A stretch of DNA of 64,000 bases, taken from NCBI RefSeq assembly GCF_014644415.1, contig NZ_BMKQ01000001.1, positions 1,850,861 through 1,914,860 of the forward strand, in the 5' to 3' direction. This DNA is from Marmoricola endophyticus (lineage in GTDB: Bacteria; Actinomycetota; Actinomycetes; Propionibacteriales; Nocardioidaceae). The notes below the pieces were generated by a model. It saw only the letters and a list, made by a program, of their open reading frames with translations, searched no databases and was not told where the DNA came from. The translations under genes were made by a program, and so were the position numbers. Shown piece after piece: positions 35,953-47,226 of the stretch; position 1 is the stretch's first letter; every line of letters begins with the position of its first letter.

Positions 35953-37401
35953 ATGGCGAAGACCAAGCCGACCCCGACCACCGTCGTCCTGTTCGGCGCG
36001 ACCGGCGACCTGTCCCGGCGCAAGCTGCTGCCCGGCATGCTGCACCTGTTCGAGACCGGGCTGGTCTCCGAGCTGCAGGTGGTCGGCACCTCGCTGGAGG
36101 AGTTCGACCGCGACAGCTTCGTGAAGTTCGCCCAGGAGGCGGTGGAGGAGTTCGGCGACGCCTCCGACCGCAAGGCGTGGGACGAGTTCGCCCCCCGGCT
36201 GCACTGGGCTCCGAGCAGCGGCGCCGCCGATCTCCGCAAGGCGGTCGACGAGGTCGAGGAGGAGACGGGTACGGCCGGCAAGGCACGCCGGCTGCACTAC
36301 CTGAGCGTGCCGCCCAAGGCCGCGCTCCCCGTCGTGCACGAGCTCGACCAGGCCGGGCTGGTGGAGAACAGCCGGATCATCATGGAGAAGCCGTTCGGCA
36401 CCGACCTCACCTCGGCCGTCGAGCTGAACGCCCAGCTGCACGAGGTGTTCGACGAGGAGCAGATCTTCCGGATCGACCACTTCCTCGGCAAGGAGGCGGC
36501 CCAGAACATCCTCGCCTTCCGCTTCGCCAACGGGCTGTTCGAGCCGATCTGGCACCGCAACCACATCGACCACATCCAGATCGACGTGCCCGAGGAGCTG
36601 GGCCTCGAGACGCGGGCGAAGTTCTACGAGTCGACCGGCGCGTTCCGCGACATGGTCGTCACCCACCTCTTCCAGGTGATGGCGTTCACCGCGATGGAGC
36701 CGCCGACCTCGCTGAGTCCCGAGGCGATCACGGAGGAGAAGAACAAGGTCTTCCGCTCCCTGCAGCCGATCCAGCCCGAGGACGTCGTGCGCGGCCAGTA
36801 CGTCGGCTACAAGGGCATCGAGGGAGTCGACCCGGAGTCCGACACCGAGACCTTCATCGCGCTGCGCTGCTACATCGACAACTGGCGCTGGGCCGGGGTG
36901 CCGTTCTACCTGCGGACCGGCAAGGAGATGGCCGAGGGCGCACGGATCATCTCCATCGCCTTCAAGGAGCCGCCGCGGTCGATGTTCCCCCGAGGGTCCG
37001 GCGTCGGCGACCACGGCCCCGACCACCTGACCTTCGACCTCGCCGACCGGGCGAAGATGTCGCTGTCGTTCTACGGCAAGAAGCCCGGTCCGGGCATGAA
37101 GCTGGACAAGCTGTCGATGCAGTTCGCGATGCAGGACACCGGCTGGGCGGGCGCGGTGCTGGAGGCGTACGAGCGGCTCATCTACGACGCCATCCGCGGC
37201 GACCGCACGCTGTTCACCTCGGCCCAGGGCATCGAGCGGCTCTGGGAGGCCTCGACGCCGCTGCTGGAGAACCCGCCGGTCGTACGCCCGTACCCGAAGG
37301 GCTCCTGGGGCCCGAACCAGATGCACCAGCTGATCGCGCCCGCCACCTGGCGGCTGCCGTTCGAGCGCACCTGGCGCGACCCCGACGCGAACGGCTCCTA
37401 G
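35953..37401 (+). CDS. zwf: Glucose-6-phosphate dehydrogenase
   Basis: First enzyme of the oxidative pentose phosphate pathway, 482 residues, making NADPH and 6-phosphogluconolactone. N-terminal Rossmann FGATGDLSRRKLLP (about 14-27) and the active-site RIDHFLGKE with His176 are present. The neighbourhood lacks tal, tkt, opcA or pgl, which often accompany actinobacterial zwf; this may be one of two paralogues. It starts at ATG 35953, and the aldo/keto reductase follows 35 bp after its stop, possibly using the NADPH it makes. Confidence 0.94.
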   Translation: MAKTKPTPTTVVLFGATGDLSRRKLLPGMLHLFETGLVSELQVVGTSLEEFDRDSFVKFAQEAVEEFGDASDRKAWDEFAPRLHWAPSSGAADLRKAVDEVEEETGTAGKARRLHYLSVPPKAALPVVHELDQAGLVENSRIIMEKPFGTDLTSAVELNAQLHEVFDEEQIFRIDHFLGKEAAQNILAFRFANGLFEPIWHRNHIDHIQIDVPEELGLETRAKFYESTGAFRDMVVTHLFQVMAFTAMEPPTSLSPEAITEEKNKVFRSLQPIQPEDVVRGQYVGYKGIEGVDPESDTETFIALRCYIDNWRWAGVPFYLRTGKEMAEGARIISIAFKEPPRSMFPRGSGVGDHGPDHLTFDLADRAKMSLSFYGKKPGPGMKLDKLSMQFAMQDTGWAGAVLEAYERLIYDAIRGDRTLFTSAQGIERLWEASTPLLENPPVVRPYPKGSWGPNQMHQLIAPATWRLPFERTWRDPDANGS

Positions 37402-37436
37402 CGGAATACGCGCAGAGGTGAGTCGTTGCGCCTGAC

Positions 37437-38288
37437 ATGGCTTCTGAGATCCCCGACCTGACCCTGAACAACGGCAGCACCATCCCGCAGCTCGGCTTCG
37501 GGGTCTTCCAGGTCCCTCCGGAGGACACCGCCGAGGTGACCGCGAAGGCGCTGGAGGTCGGCTACCGGCACATCGACACCGCCGAGATGTACGGCAACGA
37601 AAAGGGCGTCGGTGAGGCGATCCGCGCCAGCGGCATCCCGCGTGACGAGATCTTCGTGACCAGCAAGCTCAACAACGGCTTCCACGAGCCCGACGCGGCG
37701 CGGCGGGCGTTCGACCAGACGCTGGCCGACCTCGACATCGGGCACGTCGACCTGTTCCTCATGCACTGGCCGCTGCCGACCCGCTACGGCGGTGACTTCG
37801 TCGCGACCTGGCAGACGATGACGGAGTTCACCGGCGACGGCCGCGCTCGCGCCGTCGGCGTGTCGAACTTCCAGCCCGACCACCTCCAGCGCATCGCCGA
37901 GGAGACGGGCGTGCTCCCCGCGGTCAACCAAATCGAGGTGCACCCGTACTTCGCCAACGAGGCGGCCCGGAAGGCCAGCACCGACGCCAGCGTGCTGGTC
38001 GAGGCCTGGTCGCCGATCGCGCAGGGTGGGGTGCTGAAGGACCCGGCCATCACGCAGATCGCCGAGCGCGTCGGCAAGTCCCCGGCGCAGGTGGTGCTCC
38101 GCTGGCACCTCCAGCGCGGAGACGTCATCTTCCCCAAGTCGACGCACGAGGAGCGGATGCGGGAGAACATCGACCTCTTCGACGTCGAGCTGAGCGCGGA
38201 CGACATGGCCGCGCTCGACGCGCTGGACAAGGGCGAGGAGGGCCGGACCGGCCCGAACCCGGACACGTTCGACTACATCCCCGACTGA
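37437..38288 (+). CDS. Aldo/keto reductase (2,5-diketo-D-gluconate reductase-like)
   Basis: This 283-residue NADPH-dependent reductase is an AKR5-type (TIM-barrel) protein. The catalytic tetrad is visible as Asp47, Tyr52, Lys77 and His110 (in LFLMHWPLP). The C-terminal cofactor segment KSTHEERMRENIDLF contains the NADPH 2'-phosphate binding residues. It starts at ATG 37437. It follows zwf at 35 bp and is ended by a strong bidirectional hairpin at 38304-38338. Substrate is unknown; members of this group reduce small ketones, methylglyoxal and diketogluconate. Confidence 0.9.
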   Translation: MASEIPDLTLNNGSTIPQLGFGVFQVPPEDTAEVTAKALEVGYRHIDTAEMYGNEKGVGEAIRASGIPRDEIFVTSKLNNGFHEPDAARRAFDQTLADLDIGHVDLFLMHWPLPTRYGGDFVATWQTMTEFTGDGRARAVGVSNFQPDHLQRIAEETGVLPAVNQIEVHPYFANEAARKASTDASVLVEAWSPIAQGGVLKDPAITQIAERVGKSPAQVVLRWHLQRGDVIFPKSTHEERMRENIDLFDVELSADDMAALDALDKGEEGRTGPNPDTFDYIPD

Positions 38289-38303
38289 GTCCTCCAAGTC
38301 GCC

Positions 38304-38338
38304 GAGGGCCGGACCACCGTCACGGTGGTCCGGCCCTC
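38304..38338. terminator. Bidirectional terminator between AKR and WXG100 genes
   Basis: GAGGGCCGGACCACC (38304-38318) pairs exactly with GGTGGTCCGGCCCTC (38324-38338). One more G-C pair closes a 3-nt loop. It lies between the convergent AKR stop (38288) and WXG100 stop (38345). Confidence 0.9.
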
Positions 38339-38344
38339 GCTGCG

Positions 38345-38620
38345 TCAGATCGCCGCCGGCTCGCCCGTCGCCGCGGCGATGTTGTTGTGCTGCACGCGGA
38401 TGTCGTCGCGACCCTCGTGCAGCGCCTGCTGCAGCCGGTCGAAGCTGGGCTTGAACTCCTCCCACGCCGTGCGGAACTTCTCCGAGTTCGCGCCCTTCCA
38501 CACCGTCTGGTGCAGATGGGCGTCGCCCTTGGACTTCATCTCCGACGCCTGGTCACCGAGCTCTCCCAGCCCGCGGTGCAGCGTGCGCAGCGTCTCCAGG
38601 TCGCCACCGACCTCAGCCAT
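38345..38620 (-). CDS. WXG100 family protein divergent from the EssC-like gene
   Basis: This 91-residue protein starts at ATG 38620. It has the ESAT-6-like hairpin with W41-K-G43 (TVWKGANSEKF) and an about 35-residue second helix ending in an Asn/Ala-rich tail. It is divergent from the 1404-residue EssC-like ATPase gene across 206 bp. Such adjacency is a hallmark of type VII loci, where the ATPase recognises WXG100 substrates. It differs from the WXG100 at 32968-33249, so the island has two. Confidence 0.85.
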   Translation of the reverse strand: MAEVGGDLETLRTLHRGLGELGDQASEMKSKGDAHLHQTVWKGANSEKFRTAWEEFKPSFDRLQQALHEGRDDIRVQHNNIAAATGEPAAI

Positions 38621-38826
38621 GTCAGGCCCCTCTCGTTGCTCGCGAGCGACACCGGTTGCGCCGTCCGCCCCACCAGGATCACCGCGCGGCGCCGTCCGCG
38701 GCACCCACGAGCGTCGAGCTGTGGATAACCCCGTCGGTCCGCCTCGCCGGTCCCCTCCCGCCGTTAGCGTGACGAACCCGGACGCCGGTGCGGCGGCCGG
38801 CTGGACGCACCCGAGGGGGACCGACC

Positions 38827-41800
38827 GTGCGACTGCTCCTCACGCTCGACGACGGTGCCGACCTGCGCGACGTGGTCGTCGACGCCGGTGACAGCCCGAG
38901 CGTCGGCGAGCTCGCCTCGGCGCTCGGCTGGGCGGGACCGCTGTTCTGCGGGGACGAGCGGCTCGATCCCGCCCTGCCGCTGGCCGACAGCGTCGTACGC
39001 CACGGCAGCGTGCTGCGCGACGGCGCACCTGCACGGGACCTCGGCACCGCGCCCGGCGGCGTGGTCGAGGTCCGGGTCACCAGCGGACCGGGCACGGGTC
39101 GCGTCGTACGCCTCAACGCCGGGAGCTATGCCCTCGACGCCGTCGTGCCCCGTGCCGGCGGACGGCTCCGGGTCGCTCCGGACGGCCGGGTCAGCCTCGA
39201 GCCCGGGGCGACCCCGCTGCGGCTGGACGGGGACGACGTCTCGTCCTCGGCCGACTGGCGCCACGGCAGGCAGCTCTCGGTCGGGGAGGTCCTGCTGGAG
39301 GTCCACCCCGTGCGCGCACCCGACGCCCCGCTGACCCCGGGCCCCGGTGGAGCGACGCTCGACCTCACCCGTCCGCCGCGGCTGCGGCCGCAGCGGCGCA
39401 CGACGGCGTTCAGCCTGCCACCCGAGCCGAAGCGGCCCGACCGGCCGCCGTTCCCGCTGGCGATGATGCTGGTGCCGGTGCTGATGGGGGTCGTGCTCTA
39501 CCTCGTGACGCGCAGCGCCTACTCGCTGATCTTCCTCGGCATGTCGCCGTTGATGGCGCTCGCCAGCTTCAGCACGGGGAGCCGCCATCAGCGACGCAGG
39601 TGGCGCGGCGAGGTGCGCGAGTACGCGCGACGGACGGCCGCCGTGCGCGACGCCGCACGATCCGCGCTGGTCGAGGAGCGGACGGCGCGGCGGCACGGGC
39701 TCCCCGACGCCGCGGCGCTCCTGGTCACCGCGGTCGGGCCGCGGGCCCGGCTGTGGGAGCGGCGACGCCACGACCCCGACTTCCTCCTCGTCCGGGTCGG
39801 CACCGCGGACCAGCCCTCGGAGGTGACGCTGCAGGATCCCGCGCGCGAGAGCCACGAGGGCCTGCTCACCTGGACCGCCCCGGACGTGCCGGTCTGCGTC
39901 CACCTGACCGAGGCCGGGGTCACCGGCGTCGCGGCCGAGGGACCCGTACGCGTCGGGCTCGCGCGGTGGATCGTGGGCCAGGCGCTCGTCCTCCACTCCC
40001 CGGCCGACCTGCAGGTGGTGGTGCTCACCACGAGCAGCGACGAGTGGGGCTGGCTGCGCTGGGTGCCGCACGCCCTCGACGCGACCGGCGCAGTGCGGGT
40101 CGCGGCGGAGGAGGAGAGCACGGCGCGCCGCCTCACCGAGCTGCTGGCGCTCGTCGAGCGTCGCCTCGCCGCGCGTGCGGAGAACCGGTCGGTCGACGAA
40201 GGCCCGGTGCTGGTCGTGATCGACGGGTCGCGGCGGCTCCGGCTGCTGCCCGGTGTGGCAGACCTGCTCCGTCGCGGACCCGGCGTCGGCATCTGCTTCG
40301 TGTGCCTGGACACCGAGGAGCGCCTGCTGCCCGAGGAGTGCCGGGTCGTGGTCGACGTCGACGCTGCCACGGTCCGCACGACCGGGGCGGCGACGGTGGC
40401 CGACGTACGCGGTGAGCAGGTCTGCGCCGCGTGGGCGCAGCGGGTGGCTCGTGCGCTGGCACCGGTGCGCGACGTCGGCGACGCCGGCACGGACGCGCTG
40501 CCGCGGACGTCGCGGCTGCTCGACGTGCTCGCCACGCCGCTCACCGCCGAGGCTGTCCGCTCCGGCTGGGAGCAACGCCCGCGCTCCACCGGCGCGGTGC
40601 TCGGCCAGACCGAGGACAAGACGTTCGAGATCGACCTGGTCCGCGACGGTCCCCATGCTCTCGTCGCGGGCACCACGGGCGCCGGCAAGTCCGAGCTGCT
40701 GCAGACGCTGATCGCCTCGCTGGCACTGGGCAACCGTCCCGACGAGCTGACGTTCGTGCTGGTCGACTACAAGGGCGGCGCGGCGTTCGCCGACTGCCGC
40801 GACCTGCCGCACACGGTCGGGATGGTCACCGATCTCGACGGGCACCTGACCGCGCGTGCCCTCGACAGCCTGGGCGCGGAGCTGCGCCGTCGCGAGGCGG
40901 TGCTCGCGCGGTCCGGGGCGAAGGACGTCGAGGCCTACCTCGACGCCCGCGGACCCTCCGACCCGCCGGTGCCGCGGCTGGTGATCGTCATCGACGAGTT
41001 CGCCGCTCTCGCCACCGAGCTGCCCGACTTCGTGACCGGTCTGGTCGACGTCGCCCGGCGTGGGCGCTCGCTCGGGGTGCACCTGGTGCTCGCGACCCAG
41101 CGACCCGCGGGCGTGGTCAGCGCCGAGATCCGCGCCAACACCGCCCTGCGGATCGCGCTGCGGGTCACCGACGCCGCCGACTCCCAGGACATCATCGACT
41201 CGAGCGCCGCGGTGGACATCGCCGCGGCCACGCCGGGGCGGGCGCTCGCACGCCTCGGCACCGCAGCGCCGGTGGCCTTCCAGACCGCCCGGGTCGGTGG
41301 GCGAGCCGGGCCGCGCGCCCTGGACCGGGTCCGGGTCGCACCCATGTCGGCGGCGGGCGAGTCGCTCGACTCCGGCGGGGAGTCGTCCGACGGGCCGAGC
41401 GACCTCGCCCGGCTCGTGGCGGCGGTGCAGGAGGCCGCGACGCTGGTCGACGTACGCCCTCCGCAGCGTCCGTGGCTGCCGTCGCTGCCCGACGTCGTCG
41501 TCCTCGACGACCTCCCACCGGCGACCGAGCCGCTCGTGCCGTTCGGGCTGGCCGACGTCCCGACCGAGCAGCGTCGCGAGAGCGCCGTCCTCGATCTCGC
41601 GGCCGGCAGGCACCTTGGCATCGTGGCCGGGCCGCGCGCCGGTCGGTCGACGGCGCTGCGATCGATCGCCGGTGCGATCGGCCGGTCCAGCAGCCCCGAG
41701 GACGTCCACCTGCACGCCGTCGACTGCGGGGCGAACGCCCTCCTCCCGCTGGTCGCGCTCCCCCACGTCGGCGTGGTCGTCACCCGTGACCAGCCGGACC

Positions 41801-43041
41801 GGATGACCCGTCTCGTGGAACGCCTGCGGAGGCTGGTGGCCGAGCGGCAGCAGACGCTGGCAACCGACGGCTTCGCCGACGTCGCGGAGCAGCGCGCGTC
41901 GGCCGCTCCCGCCGACCGGATGCCGTACGTCGTCGTCCTGCTCGACCGGTGGGAGGGCCTGGTCGCGGCGTACGACTCCGTCGACGGCGGGGCCGTGGTC
42001 ACGGCCTGGCAGCAGCTGATGCAGGAGGGTGGCGCTGTCGGAGTGACCGTCGTGGTCACCGGAGACCGCAGCCTGGGCGTCGGCCGGATGGCCGCACTGC
42101 TCGACGACCGGCTGGTGCTGCGGACGCCGGAGCAGGGCGACTACGCCGTCATCGGCCTGCCCGCCAGGCAGGTGCCGGAGTCGATGGTGCCGGGGCGTGG
42201 CTTCCGCGCCGCCGGGCTGCGGGAGACGCAGGTGGCGCTGCTCGACACCGACCCCTCGGGGACTGCGCAGGTCGCGGCGGTGCAGCGGATCGGGCGCGAG
42301 GCCACGACGCGGTGGGCGGACGTGCCGACCACCCGCCGTCCTTTCCGTCTCGACGTCCTGCCGGTGCGGATCGGGCTGGAGGAGGCACTCGACCTCGCTG
42401 GGCCGGCAACGGACGAGCTCGTGCTCGCGGTGGGGGGCGACACCCTCGAGCGGCGCGGGCTCGATCCGCTGCGCCACGGACCCGGCCTGCTCGTCACCGG
42501 GCCGCGACGCTCGGGGCGCTCCACGGCCCTGCGGACGATGGCGACGACCGCGCTGCGACAAGGCTGGGAGGTGGCGGTGGTGACACCGCGGACCAGCCCG
42601 CTGCGCAGCCTGTGCGCCGAGCCCGGGGTGCACGGACCGTTCGACGAGGACAGCGACCCGACCGCGGTCGCCGAGCTCCTCGCGAAGCTGCGCGACACCG
42701 ACGTGGCGACGATGACGCTGGTCGACGACGTCGAGCTCGTCGGGGTCGACGGCTGGCTGCCGGCCCTGCTCGAGCGGCACTTAGAGGGCCTGCGCGACTC
42801 CGGCTCGGTGCTCGTCGCCGCGGGCTCCCCGGCCGAGCTGGCGTCGGTCTACCGCGGCCCGGTCGTCACGCTCAAGCGCTCCGGGTCGGGTCTGCTGCTC
42901 TCACCGCAGGCGTCGACCGACGCCGACCTGTACTCCGCGCGGCTCCCCCGCTCGGCGCTGGGACAGCTGCTGCCCGCCGGTGCGGGCTACCTGATGACCG
43001 CCGGACGTGCCGAGCGGGTGCAGGTGATCTGGCCGGGGTGA
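38827..43041 (+). CDS. EssC/EccC-type type VII secretion ATPase (FtsK/SpoIIIE family)
   Basis: This 1404-residue motor protein starts at GTG 38827 behind GAGGGGGA. The N-terminal part (about 1-185) resembles the FHA-like region of EssC proteins. Two membrane helices lie at about 208-248. Three ATPase modules follow: D1 with consensus Walker A GTTGAGKS (615-622) and LVIVIDEFAAL; D2 with GPRAGRST (935-942); D3 with GPRRSGRST (1225-1233), where Lys of the P-loop is Arg in both. The layout, one chain with helices then three ATPases, is EssC-like and not the split EccCa/EccCb form. Only D1 is likely to hydrolyse ATP. It should drive export of WXG100 proteins. Confidence 0.9.
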   Translation: MRLLLTLDDGADLRDVVVDAGDSPSVGELASALGWAGPLFCGDERLDPALPLADSVVRHGSVLRDGAPARDLGTAPGGVVEVRVTSGPGTGRVVRLNAGSYALDAVVPRAGGRLRVAPDGRVSLEPGATPLRLDGDDVSSSADWRHGRQLSVGEVLLEVHPVRAPDAPLTPGPGGATLDLTRPPRLRPQRRTTAFSLPPEPKRPDRPPFPLAMMLVPVLMGVVLYLVTRSAYSLIFLGMSPLMALASFSTGSRHQRRRWRGEVREYARRTAAVRDAARSALVEERTARRHGLPDAAALLVTAVGPRARLWERRRHDPDFLLVRVGTADQPSEVTLQDPARESHEGLLTWTAPDVPVCVHLTEAGVTGVAAEGPVRVGLARWIVGQALVLHSPADLQVVVLTTSSDEWGWLRWVPHALDATGAVRVAAEEESTARRLTELLALVERRLAARAENRSVDEGPVLVVIDGSRRLRLLPGVADLLRRGPGVGICFVCLDTEERLLPEECRVVVDVDAATVRTTGAATVADVRGEQVCAAWAQRVARALAPVRDVGDAGTDALPRTSRLLDVLATPLTAEAVRSGWEQRPRSTGAVLGQTEDKTFEIDLVRDGPHALVAGTTGAGKSELLQTLIASLALGNRPDELTFVLVDYKGGAAFADCRDLPHTVGMVTDLDGHLTARALDSLGAELRRREAVLARSGAKDVEAYLDARGPSDPPVPRLVIVIDEFAALATELPDFVTGLVDVARRGRSLGVHLVLATQRPAGVVSAEIRANTALRIALRVTDAADSQDIIDSSAAVDIAAATPGRALARLGTAAPVAFQTARVGGRAGPRALDRVRVAPMSAAGESLDSGGESSDGPSDLARLVAAVQEAATLVDVRPPQRPWLPSLPDVVVLDDLPPATEPLVPFGLADVPTEQRRESAVLDLAAGRHLGIVAGPRAGRSTALRSIAGAIGRSSSPEDVHLHAVDCGANALLPLVALPHVGVVVTRDQPDRMTRLVERLRRLVAERQQTLATDGFADVAEQRASAAPADRMPYVVVLLDRWEGLVAAYDSVDGGAVVTAWQQLMQEGGAVGVTVVVTGDRSLGVGRMAALLDDRLVLRTPEQGDYAVIGLPARQVPESMVPGRGFRAAGLRETQVALLDTDPSGTAQVAAVQRIGREATTRWADVPTTRRPFRLDVLPVRIGLEEALDLAGPATDELVLAVGGDTLERRGLDPLRHGPGLLVTGPRRSGRSTALRTMATTALRQGWEVAVVTPRTSPLRSLCAEPGVHGPFDEDSDPTAVAELLAKLRDTDVATMTLVDDVELVGVDGWLPALLERHLEGLRDSGSVLVAAGSPAELASVYRGPVVTLKRSGSGLLLSPQASTDADLYSARLPRSALGQLLPAGAGYLMTAGRAERVQVIWPG

Positions 43042-43063
43042 CCGCCGCTCGGCGGACGTGCGA

Positions 43064-43098
43064 CAGGGCCGGGCTCCCACGCGGGGAGCCCGGCCCTG
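43064..43098. terminator. Bidirectional terminator between EssC-like gene and clpC
   Basis: CAGGGCCGGGCTCCC (43064-43078) pairs with GGGAGCCCGGCCCTG (43084-43098) around a 5-nt loop: 15 perfect pairs. It lies between the convergent EssC-like stop (43041) and clpC stop (43115). Confidence 0.9.
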
Positions 43099-43114
43099 GT
43101 CGAAGGCGTACGGG

Positions 43115-45685
<2,571 letters not shown>

Positions 45686-45857
45686 GGGCACGCTCCTCGC
45701 TTCGCTGCAGTGGGGAGTACGACGGGACTCGCCGTCGAGCTCGAGTCGTACAACTGCTCGTTCCACACTACGTGTTCCCTCACGATGGACCCGCTCCGTC
45801 CGCCAGGGGCGAACAGACCACCCGTACGGGCCGGAGCCGGACCCGTACCGTGGCCGC

Positions 45858-46574
45858 GTGAGCGAGGGCCGCCTCCCCGCGCTGGACGGGCCGGTGCTGA
45901 TGGACCAGGAGTGGCGCGACGCCGCCTTCCTGCACTGGCGGGTCGACCCCGCCGTGGTCGCACCATGGATGCCGAGCGGTGCGCGGGTCGACGTCCTCGA
46001 CGGGGCGACGTACGTCGGCCTGATCGGCTTCGTCATGCACCGCGCCGGCTTCGGCAGCGGCCGGCCGGTCCCGTTCTTCGGCGACTTCGTCGAGGTCAAC
46101 GTACGGCTCTACTCCACCGACGCCGCCGGCCGGAAGGGGGTGGTCTTCGCGTCCCTCGACGCCGAGCGGCTCGCAGTGGTGGGCCTGGCCGGCCTGCTCG
46201 GGGTCCGCTACCGCTGGGCGCGGGCCGACGCGCGCCGGGAGGACGAGCGGTTGACCTACCGCTCGCAGCGGCTCGCCCCGCCGCACCGCGGTGCGCGGAC
46301 CGACCTGGTCCTGCGAACCCGCGACGAGCCTGCCGACGACGCGCTCTCGGTCTTCCTCACCGCCCGGTGGTGCATGCACACCCAGGTCGCCGGCCGAGGC
46401 GCGTACGTCCCCAACACGCACGAGCCGTGGCCCCTGCGGGTCGCCGAGGTCGTCCGGTGCGAGGACGGGCTCGTCGCCGCCGCGGGGCTCGGGGGCCTGA
46501 CCGCTCGTGCGCCGGACTCGGTGCTCTGGTCGCCCGGCGTGCGCACGCGATTCGGTCTGCCGCGGTGGGTCTGA
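45858..46574 (+). CDS. DUF2071 (YqjF-like) family protein
   Basis: This 238-residue soluble protein is read from GTG 45858. It opens [29 protein letters not shown], the typical DUF2071 start, and contains [25 protein letters not shown] and [11 protein letters not shown]-type beta-strand segments. Members bind or act on unknown small hydrophobic ligands; fold resembles acetoacetate decarboxylase. It is divergent from clpC (172 bp) and converges with the response regulator, stops only 1 bp apart. Function is unknown. Confidence 0.85.
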   Translation: MSEGRLPALDGPVLMDQEWRDAAFLHWRVDPAVVAPWMPSGARVDVLDGATYVGLIGFVMHRAGFGSGRPVPFFGDFVEVNVRLYSTDAAGRKGVVFASLDAERLAVVGLAGLLGVRYRWARADARREDERLTYRSQRLAPPHRGARTDLVLRTRDEPADDALSVFLTARWCMHTQVAGRGAYVPNTHEPWPLRVAEVVRCEDGLVAAAGLGGLTARAPDSVLWSPGVRTRFGLPRWV

Positions 46575-46575
46575 C

Positions 46576-47226
46576 TCACGCCTCGCCCGGGCGCACCAGC
46601 CCACGCTCGTAGCAGAAGACCACCGCCTGCACCCGGTCGCGCAGGGCGAGCTTGCGCAGCACCTCGGCGACGTGGCTCTTCACCGTCTCGGCGCCGACGA
46701 CCAGCGAGTCGGCGATCTCGGCGTTCGACCAGCCCTGCCCCAGGAGCAGCAGCACCTCGGTCTCGCGCGGGGTGAGCCGGTGGCCGGCCAGCGCGGCACG
46801 AGGCTCGCTTCGGCGTACGCCGAAGTCCTCGACCAGCCGACGCGTGACCCGCGGTCCCAGCAGCATCGACCCCTCGCCGACCAGGCGCACCGCCTCGACC
46901 AGCCGCTCGGCCGTGACGTCCTTGAGCAGGAAGCCGGAGGCACCGGCGCGGATGGCGTCGAAGACGTACGCGTCGAGGTCGAAGGTGGTCAGCACCAGCA
47001 CCCGGGTGGCGTGCTCGGCGGTGATCCGGCGGGTCGCGGCGATGCCGTCCAGCACCGGCATGCGTACGTCGACCAGCGCGAGGTCGGGTGCGCTCTGCTC
47101 GACCAGCGCGACCAGTGCGGCCCCGTCGTGCGCGGTGCCCACCACCTCGAGGTCGTCCTGCGCGTCGAGCAGCGCGGCGAAGCCGGCGCAGATCGCCGGC
47201 TGGTCGTCGGCCAGCACGACCCTCAC
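46576..47226 (-). CDS. NarL/FixJ-family response regulator
   Basis: This 216-residue DNA-binding regulator has a receiver domain (1-120) with phosphoacceptor Asp53 in LVDVRMPVLDG and conserved Asp7/Asp8 and Lys near GFLLKD. A LuxR-type HTH (about 148-210, LTPRETEVLLLLGQGWSNAEIA) follows. It starts at GTG 47226, overlapping the histidine kinase stop by 4 bp, so the pair is translationally coupled. The pair is the only two-component system in the window; its stimulus and target genes are unknown. DUF2071 is convergent and is not clearly linked. Confidence 0.93.
   Translation of the reverse strand: MRVVLADDQPAICAGFAALLDAQDDLEVVGTAHDGAALVALVEQSAPDLALVDVRMPVLDGIAATRRITAEHATRVLVLTTFDLDAYVFDAIRAGASGFLLKDVTAERLVEAVRLVGEGSMLLGPRVTRRLVEDFGVRRSEPRAALAGHRLTPRETEVLLLLGQGWSNAEIADSLVVGAETVKSHVAEVLRKLALRDRVQAVVFCYERGLVRPGEA

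Noticed and set aside
38764-42780. A 1338-codon open frame antisense to the EssC-like gene
   Set aside because: Same shadow pattern; the plus strand carries complete ATPase motifs.
45686-45857. Possible ClgR or HspR site upstream of clpC
   Set aside because: No CTTGAGT-N7-ACTCAAG is present, and I could not find a convincing ClgR-type dyad; only a short CGAGCTCG palindrome is seen.
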